Shown piece by piece: positions 1 to 7,750 of a DNA stretch of 24,116 nt. Numbering within the stretch: the first letter of the stretch is position 1; the number at the start of each line of letters is the position of its first letter. A program made the position numbers and the translations under genes. The DNA is from Deinococcus sp. (GTDB lineage: Bacteria > Deinococcota > Deinococci > Deinococcales > Deinococcaceae): the NCBI GenBank assembly GCA_028287665.1, contig JAQBPF010000384.1, positions 1 to 24,116 on the forward strand, written 5' to 3'. Under the pieces are notes generated by a model. That model did no database searches. It saw only the letters and a program-made list of their open reading frames with translations, and was not told where the DNA came from.

Positions 1-255
<255 letters not shown>

Positions 256-307
256 ACGCCCATTTTGACCGCCTTCCCACCTGTTCCCCATCCGAATGAG
301 GCCCACC

Positions 308-1312
308 ATGATTGAACCAGACACCCACCATCCCAACCCCAACGGCCTCAAGCGTGTGGCCGTCCTGACCAGTGGCGGTGACGCGCCGGGCATGAACGCG
401 GCCATTCGCGCTGTCGTCCGTACCGCGACCCACAACGGCATAGAAGTCGTGGGCGTGCGCCGGGGCTTTCAGGGGCTGCACGAGGGTGATATGGCCCTGA
501 TCGGCCCGCGTGACGTGGCCAACACCATCCAGCGCGGCGGCACGATCTTGCTCACGGCCCGTTCTCACACCTGGCGCAGCCCGGAAGGCCGGGCCAAAGG
601 TGCCCAGAATCTGCGCGACTGGCAAGTAGACGGCCTGATCGTGATCGGCGGCGACGGCAGCTTTCACGGCGCACACTTTTTGCAGCAGGAACACGGCTTC
701 CCGGTCATCGGTGTTCCCGGCACCATCGACAACGACCTGTACGGCACCGATCACACCATCGGCTACTTTACGGCCGTCGAAACAGCCCTTGATGCCGTAG
801 ACAAACTGCGCGACACCGGGGCCAGCCACGAGCGCATTTTTGTAATCGAGGTCATGGGCCGCCACGCTGGACACATTGCTCTGGAAGTGGCGGTGGCGGG
901 CGGGGCCGAGGAAGTTTTCATTCCCGAAGACGCCAAACCGGTCGACGGCGTGGTGGAGATCGTGAAAGGCAGCCTCGCCAAAGGCAAAGCCAGTTCCATC
1001 ATCATTGTGGCCGAGGGGTATCCGGGCGGCGCAGAAGGTGTGAGCAAGGCCATCCATGAAGGCACGGGCCAGGAAACCCGTGTCAGTATCCTGGGCCACA
1101 TCCAGCGCGGCGGCACGCCCGTTTCCAGTGACCGCGTTCTGGCCAGCCGACTGGGTGAAGCTGCCGTATATGCCCTGATGGACGGCAAAAGTGACGTGAT
1201 GGTGGGCCGTCAGGGCGGCAGCATCAGCCACATTCCGCTGCATGAAACGTGGGAAAAGCGGAAGGATGTCAACCGCGACCTGTACCGCTGCGCCAAGACC
1301 CTGAGCGTATAA
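308..1312 (+). CDS. pfkA: ATP-dependent 6-phosphofructokinase
   Basis: Phosphorylates fructose 6-phosphate to fructose 1,6-bisphosphate, the committed step of glycolysis, in the cytoplasm. Counting from ATG 308 (334 aa) the sequence shows the nucleotide loop [14 protein letters not shown] (21-34), the GGDGS motif (114-118), the catalytic loop PGTIDND (137-143, with the proton-acceptor Asp at 141) and the substrate-binding EVMGRHAG (181-188). Length fits the bacterial short PFK family (about 320 aa) plus a 14-residue N-terminal tail. An in-frame ATG at 296 exists, but the GAGG at 298-301 lies 6 nt before ATG 308 and overlaps the upstream ATG, so 308 is preferred. A strong terminator follows the stop codon. 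Residue choice at the ATP/PPi site was not tested, so ATP use is inferred from overall family resemblance. Confidence 0.95.
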   Translation: MIEPDTHHPNPNGLKRVAVLTSGGDAPGMNAAIRAVVRTATHNGIEVVGVRRGFQGLHEGDMALIGPRDVANTIQRGGTILLTARSHTWRSPEGRAKGAQNLRDWQVDGLIVIGGDGSFHGAHFLQQEHGFPVIGVPGTIDNDLYGTDHTIGYFTAVETALDAVDKLRDTGASHERIFVIEVMGRHAGHIALEVAVAGGAEEVFIPEDAKPVDGVVEIVKGSLAKGKASSIIIVAEGYPGGAEGVSKAIHEGTGQETRVSILGHIQRGGTPVSSDRVLASRLGEAAVYALMDGKSDVMVGRQGGSISHIPLHETWEKRKDVNRDLYRCAKTLSV

Positions 1313-1335
1313 CGCACCCCTCGGCCAGTCAGAGG

Positions 1336-1370
1336 CAGCCGCCCCGATCATCTGGGGCGGCTGGCTTTTG
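1336..1370 (+). terminator. Rho-independent terminator after pfkA
   Basis: Perfect 10-bp inverted repeat CAGCCGCCCC (1336-1345) and GGGGCGGCTG (1354-1363) with an 8-nt loop, followed by GCTTTTG. It sits 23 bases after the pfkA stop codon. The T run is short (4), but the GC-rich stem is strong. Confidence 0.85.
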
Positions 1371-1612
1371 GTCATCAGTTCAGGTTGCCCTTATTATCCG
1401 GACTGGCATTGATGGCCGAACATCCGGCCCGGCTGATCATGCTGGCCGCTGGAGGTTCGGCACACGCCGCTAGTCGTTGTCTTGAATGGAAGACCGTCGC
1501 CAACAGATGCCCATGAGGACGCCTTTAGACGTCGGATCATCCTCGCAAATTACCGCCCGTTTGGATCAGGCAGGGCCGCACCTGGGGTGGAGGCGGCCTG
1601 TCGGGTCGTGTG
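1371..1612. other. Intergenic region between convergent pfkA and ftsZ
   Basis: Gene-free stretch between the two 3' ends (300 bases counting the pfkA terminator). It holds a short GGCCG/CGGCC hairpin (1414-1429) and, near the ftsZ stop, a GC-rich imperfect hairpin (about 1571-1600) without a T run on either side, so no convincing ftsZ terminator is visible. A plus-strand open frame starting at 1486 runs antisense into ftsZ, has no ribosome binding site or recognisable domain, and was not called. Confidence 0.5.
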
Positions 1613-2686
1613 TTATTCCCGTTCTACATTCCGCAGGAAGGCGGGGATGTCGTAATCCTTGGGATCGTAGCTGCTCGTCGGCGTGCCACGCACGGGCTTC
1701 ACGATGGTTTCGATGCTGCTGCGGCCACTGGTGCCCCCGGCAATGCTGATGGGGGTGTCATTGAATCCTGTGGCGATCACCGTCACGCGCACTTCGTCGC
1801 CCGCGGCTTCGTCGGGCGTGATCCCGAACAGAATGTCGGGGTCCTCGAAGCCGGTGGCCTCGCGGATCTTCTCCACGATTTCGTTGGCGTCGGTCATCGA
1901 CAGGTCAAAGCTGCCAGTCACGTTGACCAGAATCCGGCGTGCGCCGTCGATGCCGCGCTCCAGCAGCGGGCTGTGGATGGCACTCATGGCGGCTTCCTCG
2001 GCCACCTTTTCGCCCCGGCCCGCGCCGATGCCCATCAGCACCGTTCCCGAATTGGCCAGCAGGTTCCGCACATCGGCAAAATCAAGGTTGATCATGCCCT
2101 CGACGTTGATCACGTCGCTGATGCCCTTCACGCCGTAGTACAGCACGCGGTCAGCGATCAAGAACGCCTCGCGGAAACTGACTTTTTTGTCTACGGCTGT
2201 AAGCAATTTCTCGTTGTTCACCACGATCATGCCGTCAACACGGTCGGCCAGTTTGCCGATCCCTTCCTCGGCAACACGCAGGCGTTTTGGCCCTTCAAAC
2301 TTAAAAGGCCGCGTAACGATGGCGACCGTAAGCACGCCCATCTCGCGGGCAATCTCAGCGACCACAGGAGCGCTGCCCGTCCCGGTGCCGCCGCCCATGC
2401 CTGCCGTAATAAACAGCATGTCGGTGCCGTCGAGGTATTCCTTGATGCGTTCCCGGTCTTCAAGGGCCGCTTTCTCGCCCACTTCCGGGTCTGCACCTGC
2501 GCCCAGGCCGCGTGTCAGACGGTCTCCCAGCTGAATTCGCACTTCGGCATGGCTTTTGGCCAGCACCTGCGCGTCTGTATTGCCAGCGATAAACTCCACG
2601 CCTTCGAGTCCTGATTCAATCATGCGGTTGACGGCATTGTTGCCCGCTCCGCCCAAGCCGATCACACGAATTTTGGCCGCTTGCAT
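1613..2686 (-). CDS. ftsZ: Cell division protein FtsZ
   Basis: Tubulin-like GTPase that polymerises into the Z ring at mid-cell. The 357-aa product shows the N-terminal nucleotide-binding strand IRVIGLGGAGNNAVNRM (6-22), the tubulin signature GGGTGTGS (98-105) and the T7 synergy loop NLDFADV (200-206, with the two Asp residues that complete the neighbour's GTPase site). It ends with the conserved C-terminal peptide DIPAFLR, which in other bacteria binds FtsA. The linker before that peptide is short (about 30-35 residues). A strong AAGGAG (2692-2697) lies 5 nt before ATG 2686. It follows ftsA in transcription order but is separated by about 500 bases, so it probably has its own promoter as well. 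Confidence 0.98.
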   Translation of the reverse strand: MQAAKIRVIGLGGAGNNAVNRMIESGLEGVEFIAGNTDAQVLAKSHAEVRIQLGDRLTRGLGAGADPEVGEKAALEDRERIKEYLDGTDMLFITAGMGGGTGTGSAPVVAEIAREMGVLTVAIVTRPFKFEGPKRLRVAEEGIGKLADRVDGMIVVNNEKLLTAVDKKVSFREAFLIADRVLYYGVKGISDVINVEGMINLDFADVRNLLANSGTVLMGIGAGRGEKVAEEAAMSAIHSPLLERGIDGARRILVNVTGSFDLSMTDANEIVEKIREATGFEDPDILFGITPDEAAGDEVRVTVIATGFNDTPISIAGGTSGRSSIETIVKPVRGTPTSSYDPKDYDIPAFLRNVERE

Positions 2687-2916
2687 TATGTCTCCTTACG
2701 TTCCGGCACTTCCGCTGGGGGTGTACCGTAGCTATTCGGCGTAGTTTAACGCACGATCTGCGCTATAGGGCTTTGGCCATGTGAATGAGCGAGTGATCTG
2801 GCCAGACAGCATGACCTACAGATGCTAGTGCGGGGTCAATGCACCGCGTTTTTGCTGCCCAGTCACGTCACGCCCGGTTTATTCACTGATGAGGTTGACG
2901 GAAGGTAAGAGACCCA

Positions 2917-2946
2917 TTTCAGAAATGAGAAAGATGGCAAAATAAT
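2917..2946 (+). promoter_or_regulatory. Possible promoter in the ftsA-ftsZ gap
   Basis: TTTCAG (2917-2922) and AATAAT (2941-2946) are separated by 18 bases inside an AT-rich patch. They point towards the small ORF at 2965. The -35 box matches the consensus only partly. Confidence 0.25.
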
Positions 2947-2964
2947 AAGGCAGGGTGGCGAAAG

Positions 2965-3066
2965 ATGAGAAACCGGAACTCTTTTCTTGACATTGTGAAG
3001 GACTCTAGGTCGAAGGTCATTGTAGAACGTTGGCTTTGCCAGTCCCAGTTCAGCGGCCTGGGCTGA
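2965..3066 (+). CDS. Possible 33-aa small protein
   Basis: ATG 2965 to TGA 3066 encodes a 33-residue peptide beginning MRNRNSFLDIVKDSRSKV and ending QFSGLG. A GGGTGG about 6 nt upstream could serve as ribosome binding site, and a weak promoter precedes it. The motif FLDIVKDSR loosely recalls the 'F..I.DPR' opening of some DDE transposases, so a decayed insertion-sequence fragment is an alternative. No further transposase-like sequence follows in any frame that I can recognise. Base composition at its 5' end is AT-rich compared with neighbours. Function unknown, and chance cannot be excluded. Confidence 0.25.
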   Translation: MRNRNSFLDIVKDSRSKVIVERWLCQSQFSGLG

Positions 3067-3111
3067 CGGTCAATCTGTTGGTCCACTCACGGCCTCCACT
3101 GAACCAGAAGA

Positions 3112-3129
3112 CCCACCGATCAAGGTGGG
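3112..3129 (-). terminator. Weak hairpin downstream of ftsA
   Basis: CCCACC (3112-3117) and GGTGGG (3124-3129) form a 6-bp dyad with a 6-nt loop, 58 bases past the ftsA stop. Read on the minus strand it is followed by TCTTCT, not a true T run, so termination would be partial at best. Confidence 0.35.
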
Positions 3130-3187
3130 CCAAAGGTTGAGACACGGTGCGGTTTGGACACGGGGCAAGCACAACGGTGCAGGCAGA

Positions 3188-4546
3188 TCAGAACCAGTCT
3201 TTGAAGATGTTCCTGACGCGCTCGGTGATGCTCGGTCCATCCTTTTTGGCAGGCGCGCCGGGGTCCAATTTGACCGGCTCTGGGTTAAGAGGTTGGGGAG
3301 ACACAGGAGGCAGGAGGGGAAGGCCATTGGTCTCGCCTGGATTCGGCTGAGCGCCCCCTGCTGCCTGCTCATGGCCCTCAAAGATCATGTCAGGTACTTT
3401 GCCGTCCTGCCCGATGCCGTACAGCACCAATCCAACGCTGGCGGCGTGGGCTGGACTGCTCACGATATCGCTGAGGCCGCCGATGCCGCGTGGTCGGCCC
3501 ACGCGCACAGGCAGGCGGAAGCGGTCGCGGGCCAATTCCGCAGTGCCGCGCAACTGTGACGCGCCGCCGGTCACGACCACAGCCTGGGCCACCAATTCCA
3601 CTGGTCCCAGGGCCTGATCAATCTCGTCGCGGATCATGCCGTAAATCTCGGCAATGCGCGGCTTGATGATGCGCGAGAGTTCAAAGGCGCTGATGGCGTG
3701 GGTGCTGCCCGAAGCGGTGGTGATTTCCAGCGTCAAATCCTGATCGGCCAATTCGGGGAGGGCCGCCCCGTACTTGCGCTTCACGTTCTCGGCTTCCTCA
3801 ATCGGAATTTTCAGAATCTGCGCCAGGTCGGCAGTGACATGTTCGCCGCCAATCGGAATGCTGGCGCTGTGGGCCAGGTTGCCGCGCTTGAACACGCCCA
3901 CGTCGGTGGTGCCGCCGCCCATATCGATCACGATGACCGTCTGGCTCTGCTCCAGGGCTTCCAGTGTGGCCAACCCGGAGGCCAGCGCGTGCAACACGAA
4001 GCCGTCGACCTTCAGGCCCGCTTCCTGCACGCAGCGGCGCAGATTGAGCAGCGGCCCGGCGGTTCCGGCCACGATATGCACGTCCACTTCAAGCCTCACG
4101 CCGTGCATGCCGACCGGACTCTTGATGCCTTCCTGACCGTCGACCACGTATTCCTGCGGCAACGTATGGATGATTTCCAGATTCGGATCAAGCGGCACCG
4201 CGCGGGCGTTTTCTATGGCACGGTCCACGTCTGGCTGGGCAATTTCCTGATTGCGGCGAATGGCGGCCAGGCCGTGGCTGGTAATGGCCTTGGCATGGTT
4301 GCCTGCCACACTCACGAAGACGCTGCTCACCTTCACGCCGCTGACGCGTTCGGCCGCCGCCACCGACTGCCGGATGGCGTGGGTGGTGCGTTCCAGGTTC
4401 ACCACGCTGCCGCGCTTCATGCCTTCGCTGGGCACGCTGCCCTGCCCGATGATGTCGAGGGTCCCGTTTGGCGCGATTTCCCCGATGACGGTGGTGATTT
4501 TCGTGGTGCCGATATCGAGGCCCACAATGATTGAATTTTCCTTCAT
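3188..4546 (-). CDS. ftsA: Cell division protein FtsA
   Basis: Actin-like ATPase that tethers FtsZ polymers to the inner face of the membrane. From ATG 4546 (452 aa) the phosphate-1 loop VGLDIGTTK is at 8-16, the inserted SHS2-type 1C subdomain follows, and the phosphate-2 motif VIVIDMGGGTTDVGVF lies mid-protein. After the actin core comes a Pro-rich linker of about 45 residues. The last 14 residues, SITERVRNIFKDWF, form the amphipathic membrane-targeting helix. The frame is also open to a GTG at 4567, but ATG 4546 overlaps the ftsQ stop by ATGA, like the two junctions upstream, and has a GGTGA about 10 nt before it, so it is preferred. Part of the murG-ftsA transcription unit. Confidence 0.95.
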   Translation of the reverse strand: MKENSIIVGLDIGTTKITTVIGEIAPNGTLDIIGQGSVPSEGMKRGSVVNLERTTHAIRQSVAAAERVSGVKVSSVFVSVAGNHAKAITSHGLAAIRRNQEIAQPDVDRAIENARAVPLDPNLEIIHTLPQEYVVDGQEGIKSPVGMHGVRLEVDVHIVAGTAGPLLNLRRCVQEAGLKVDGFVLHALASGLATLEALEQSQTVIVIDMGGGTTDVGVFKRGNLAHSASIPIGGEHVTADLAQILKIPIEEAENVKRKYGAALPELADQDLTLEITTASGSTHAISAFELSRIIKPRIAEIYGMIRDEIDQALGPVELVAQAVVVTGGASQLRGTAELARDRFRLPVRVGRPRGIGGLSDIVSSPAHAASVGLVLYGIGQDGKVPDMIFEGHEQAAGGAQPNPGETNGLPLLPPVSPQPLNPEPVKLDPGAPAKKDGPSITERVRNIFKDWF

Positions 4547-5283
4547 TCTTGGACGCTCACCCCCCACGGGTAGATGTTGATTTTTTTGTTTGGGTACATG
4601 CTGATGCTCCCAGCATACTTTACGAGGGATTTCAGGTCACCGCTCCACACCGCGCCGAGCCCCGTCTTGACGGTGACCCCTGACGGCGTGTAGGCAACCG
4701 ATTGCACAGTGTAGCGCGATAAAAGCTGCGTAACGTAAAGGGCGACTGCCAGACGGTCTGGCACCCAGCCCCCCAGCAGCGGCAATGTGCAGTTGGGATC
4801 CGCTCCTGGAAGCGCTGTGCCGTCGGCGGCCAGAGTCACCACGGTGCCGTCTGAACGTTGCCAGCGGGCGTAAGGCACGCGTTCGACCAGGTCGATCCGG
4901 ACCGAATCGGGAAACTTGCGGAGGATCTTGACCGACTGAATCCATGGATGGCCTGCCAACGCCCGCGCCCGCCACCCGCCGTAATACAGCCAGCCGAATT
5001 GAGGCGTCAGCCCTGCCAGTTGCTGCACCCGCGCCTCTGGAAGCTGGCGGTTGCCTGCCACTGTGACGGTACGGATGGGAAGGGCAAACCACGCGCCTGC
5101 CAATGCTGCGGCAGCCAAGGTCACGCCCAATGCCGTCCAGAGGCGGGAGCGGCGGGGTTTGGGGGCGGGGGGGAGAGGGGTGGGTTCTGGTTCCGGCCCG
5201 GCAGACACCAGAGGGACTTGCACGGGTTCAGAGGGCTCCGGCTTGATCCGGCGGTTGCCCTCGCCCACCTTTCTGCTGCTCAT
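4543..5283 (-). CDS. ftsQ: Cell division protein FtsQ/DivIB
   Basis: Bitopic membrane protein of the divisome that links the early Z ring to septal peptidoglycan synthesis. The 246-aa product has a Pro-rich cytoplasmic tail (about 1-45), one membrane helix (about 48-68, LWTALGVTLAAAALAGAWFA) and a POTRA domain (about 70-138, starting IRTVTVAGN and including LVERVPYARW), followed by the FtsQ-type beta domain. The frame stays open upstream to 5658, but those residues are Arg/Gln-rich shadow of murB. ATG 5281-5283 overlaps the murB stop by ATGA, which fixes the start. It sits between murB and ftsA as in many dcw clusters. Confidence 0.93.
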   Translation of the reverse strand: MSSRKVGEGNRRIKPEPSEPVQVPLVSAGPEPEPTPLPPAPKPRRSRLWTALGVTLAAAALAGAWFALPIRTVTVAGNRQLPEARVQQLAGLTPQFGWLYYGGWRARALAGHPWIQSVKILRKFPDSVRIDLVERVPYARWQRSDGTVVTLAADGTALPGADPNCTLPLLGGWVPDRLAVALYVTQLLSRYTVQSVAYTPSGVTVKTGLGAVWSGDLKSLVKYAGSISMYPNKKINIYPWGVSVQE

Positions 5284-6170
5284 GCCTGCTCCGGCCACAG
5301 CTCGTATTCCAGCTCCATCGGCACGGGCACGCGGCTGCGAATGGCCTTCAGGAGGGCGTGCACATCGGCGCTGCTGGCCCCGCCCAGATTCACGATGAAG
5401 TTGGCGTGCTCGGGGGCAATCATGGCGTTCCCCACGCGGATGCCTTTGAGGCCTGCCTCGTCGATCAGTTTTCCGGCACTGACGCCGCCCGGATTCTTGA
5501 AGGCGCAGCCCGGCGTTTTCATCTTGGGTTGCCCTTTGCGGGCATGGTCGGCAGAGTTCATGGCGTCCAGCACGGCTTCTGGCGTACTGGGGCGCAACTT
5601 CAGGCGCACCCGCGACACGATGTGATTGCGCGGAATCCCGCTGTCCCGGTACCCCCACTTCAGGTCATCCGGAGTGATCTGCCGGGTGCCCTGTGGGGTC
5701 ACGATTTCCAGGGTGTGCAGGCCGTCGAACATCTCGCCGTAGCGCGTGCCTGCATTCATCCACACCGCGCCGCCCACCTGTGCGGGGATGCCCACCGTGC
5801 CCTCCAGATTAGACAGGCCCAGCTTCTGCAATTTGCGGATTAGCCCCGGCAAGGGCACGCCGCCGCCCACCCAGCCGGTCACGAGTTGGTCCGGTGTGCT
5901 GAGGGCCGGGTCGGGGTCCAGATCGGCCTCAGCCAGTGGTCCCGCAAGGCGAATCACGCGCTCGCGCAGACCTTCATCGGCAATGACCAGATTGCTGCCG
6001 CCGCCCAGAATCCGGTAGGGCTGGCCCATGGCCTCGGCCAGTTGCTCGTGCGTCGAGACAAACCAGACTTCGGCCTCCCCGCCCACGCCCAGAGTGGTGT
6101 AGCGGGCCAGCGGCAGGCGTTCGACCCGCGCCCCCGTCTGGCTGACCGAAACCTCCTCCGAGGCGGTCAT
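5280..6170 (-). CDS. murB: UDP-N-acetylmuramate dehydrogenase MurB
   Basis: FAD enzyme that reduces UDP-GlcNAc-enolpyruvate to UDP-MurNAc with NADPH, the second committed step of peptidoglycan precursor synthesis. In the 296-aa protein the FAD-binding parts are visible as RYTTLGVGGEAEVWF (23-37), ILGGGSNLVIAD and NLEGTVGIPAQVGGAVWMNAG. The C-terminal domain carries FKNPGGVSAGKLIDEAGLKG and the final E-rich ELEYELWPE. Length and absence of the long type I loop suggest a short type II enzyme. Oddity: where most MurB proteins have the catalytic Ser ('G-S-x-F-K/R-N-P'), this one reads PGCAFKNP with Cys222. ATG 6170 overlaps the murC stop by ATGA. Confidence 0.95.
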   Translation of the reverse strand: MTASEEVSVSQTGARVERLPLARYTTLGVGGEAEVWFVSTHEQLAEAMGQPYRILGGGSNLVIADEGLRERVIRLAGPLAEADLDPDPALSTPDQLVTGWVGGGVPLPGLIRKLQKLGLSNLEGTVGIPAQVGGAVWMNAGTRYGEMFDGLHTLEIVTPQGTRQITPDDLKWGYRDSGIPRNHIVSRVRLKLRPSTPEAVLDAMNSADHARKGQPKMKTPGCAFKNPGGVSAGKLIDEAGLKGIRVGNAMIAPEHANFIVNLGGASSADVHALLKAIRSRVPVPMELEYELWPEQA

Positions 6171-7687
6171 TCGCTCCCCTTGTGCGGCAACACATCCGGC
6201 GTGGCTGCTGCGGTCACTTCTCGCGCCAGCTTCCAGACGTCGCCTGCACCCATGGTCACGATGATGTCTCTGGGCTGGGCCGAAGCACGCAGGTAGCGCA
6301 CCACCTCGGCGCGGTCGGGCCTGTAGGTCACTGCCGCGTGGCCGCCTGCCGTCATCCGTTCCGAGATCAGGGTGGCGTGAATGCCCGGAATCGGCTCCTC
6401 GGATGCAGCGGCAATATCCAGCATCAGCACCTCGTCGGCGTCCATCAGGGCGTCGGCCAGGCGGGGCCAGGACTGCTGGGTCCGCAGGTAACGGTGAGGC
6501 TGAAAGACCACGCGCACACGCCTGCCGGTCTGCCGGGCGGCCTGCACCGCAGCAGCGACCTTCGTGGCGTTGTGGGCGTAATCATCGACCACCAGCGCCC
6601 CGCCTGCCTCGCCGCGCGCCGTGCCGATATGCTGCCAGCGGCGGCCCGGTCCCCGGAAAGCGGCCAATGCCGCCGCGGCCTGTGCAAAGTTGCCGCCGTA
6701 CAGATGCGTCACGGCCAGGGCCGCCAGGGCGTTCAGCACGTTGTGGGTTCCGGGCAGGCCCACCCGTGCCTCACCCAGCACTTCACCCCTCCAGGTCACC
6801 GTAAAGGCTGTGCCGTCGGGGTCGGGCTGCACGTTGACGGCGCGGTAGTCTGATCCTTCCGCCTGTCCGTAGGTCAGCTGTTCGGACGCCCCCCCAGTCA
6901 GCTCACTCAGCCCCGGCCAATCGGCGCAGTACAGCACCCGTTTGGACTGAGACACGAAGCGGGCAAACCCGGCGTGCTGTTCTTCCACCGTCTCCCAGTA
7001 GGTGGCGAGGTTGCCGCCCACATGGTCATCCTCGGCGTTGGTAAACACAGCGGTTTCGCAGCCCAGCAGCGCAAAGGCCCGGTCTGACTCATCGACTTCG
7101 GCCACAAAAGGTCCAGCGCCCACGCGGGCATTGCTGCCAAATTCGGGCACGATGCCGCCCACAAAGGCCGCCGGATCAAGATTCGCGCCCTGCATGGCAA
7201 TGGCGATCATGGAGGTGGTGGTGGTTTTGCCGTGCGTGCCGATCACGCCCACGCTCGGGCCCGCCGACAGCAGTTCGTCCAGCAGCGACATGCGCGGCTG
7301 AATCTGAACGCCGCTTGCCAGGGCGGCCAGGACTTCGGGGTGGTCCTTGGGAACGGCTTCAGAGGCCACCAGCACATCCACGCGGCCATACGGCTGAGCC
7401 GTGATGTGCGCGGGACCGTGGTTCAGCGCCACTGGAATCCCTTCCAGAGTCAGCTGGGCCGTGAGCTCAGAGGTCTGGGCGTCACAGCCGCTGACCTGAA
7501 GACCACGCGCTGCCAGCAGGCGGGCAAAGGCGCTCATGCCGATGCCGCCAATCCCCATCAGGTGGTAATGGCGCGGGCGGGCCAGAGTGTGCACCGAGCC
7601 TTCAGGCTGCTGAGCTGGCGGCAGAGAGACGGATTCGGAAGGTCCAGCAGGCGTGGACAGGGCAGGGGCAGGGGCAAGGTCAGTCAT
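6167..7687 (-). CDS. murC: UDP-N-acetylmuramate--L-alanine ligase MurC
   Basis: ATP-dependent ligase that adds L-Ala to UDP-MurNAc in the cytoplasm. From ATG 7687 (506 aa) the Rossmann-like UDP-binding motif HLMGIGGIGMSAFARLL is at 42-58, the P-loop VGVIGTHGKTTTT at 146-158, and the C-terminal ligase domain has VVDDYAHNATK and VVFQPHRYLRT. The last domain ends with DIIVTMGAGDVWKLA, typical of MurC. The first 40 residues are a Pro/Ala/Ser-rich tail that E. coli MurC lacks. Start is uncertain: the frame is open to TTG 7744, 6 nt after the murG stop, and neither start has a good ribosome binding site. ATG 7687 is chosen as the first ATG. Overlaps murB by 4 bases. Confidence 0.93.
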   Translation of the reverse strand: MTDLAPAPALSTPAGPSESVSLPPAQQPEGSVHTLARPRHYHLMGIGGIGMSAFARLLAARGLQVSGCDAQTSELTAQLTLEGIPVALNHGPAHITAQPYGRVDVLVASEAVPKDHPEVLAALASGVQIQPRMSLLDELLSAGPSVGVIGTHGKTTTTSMIAIAMQGANLDPAAFVGGIVPEFGSNARVGAGPFVAEVDESDRAFALLGCETAVFTNAEDDHVGGNLATYWETVEEQHAGFARFVSQSKRVLYCADWPGLSELTGGASEQLTYGQAEGSDYRAVNVQPDPDGTAFTVTWRGEVLGEARVGLPGTHNVLNALAALAVTHLYGGNFAQAAAALAAFRGPGRRWQHIGTARGEAGGALVVDDYAHNATKVAAAVQAARQTGRRVRVVFQPHRYLRTQQSWPRLADALMDADEVLMLDIAAASEEPIPGIHATLISERMTAGGHAAVTYRPDRAEVVRYLRASAQPRDIIVTMGAGDVWKLAREVTAAATPDVLPHKGSE

Positions 7688-7750
7688 GGGTGGGGGTGTC
7701 AGGGCAGGCGGGAGCAACAGTGGGGCCGTACAACGATTGACCAAACAGCT

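Larger units (their letters stand above)
2687..3187. other. ftsA-ftsZ intergenic region, AT-rich in the middle
   Basis: 501 bases between the ftsA stop and the ftsZ start. Positions about 2880-3000 are clearly richer in A and T than the surrounding DNA and carry a possible plus-strand promoter and a 33-codon ORF (separate entries). A short dyad lies at 3112-3129, near the ftsA end. The ftsZ promoter must lie here if ftsZ is transcribed separately. A minus-strand TTGACC with TAGGTC 15 bases downstream (about 2806-2842) is the only vaguely fitting pair and is weak. Confidence 0.5.

Noticed and set aside
1486..1749. Plus-strand open frame of 87 codons overlapping the ftsZ 3' end
   Set aside because: No ribosome binding site, no recognisable family, and most of it is antisense to the well-supported ftsZ.
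2684..2697. TTATGTC near the ftsZ start as half of the Deinococcus radiation-response palindrome
   Set aside because: The second half-site (GACATAA) is not present at the required spacing.
2987..2992. TTGACA on the plus strand as a -35 box
   Set aside because: No TANNNT at 16-19 bases downstream, and it lies inside the possible small ORF.
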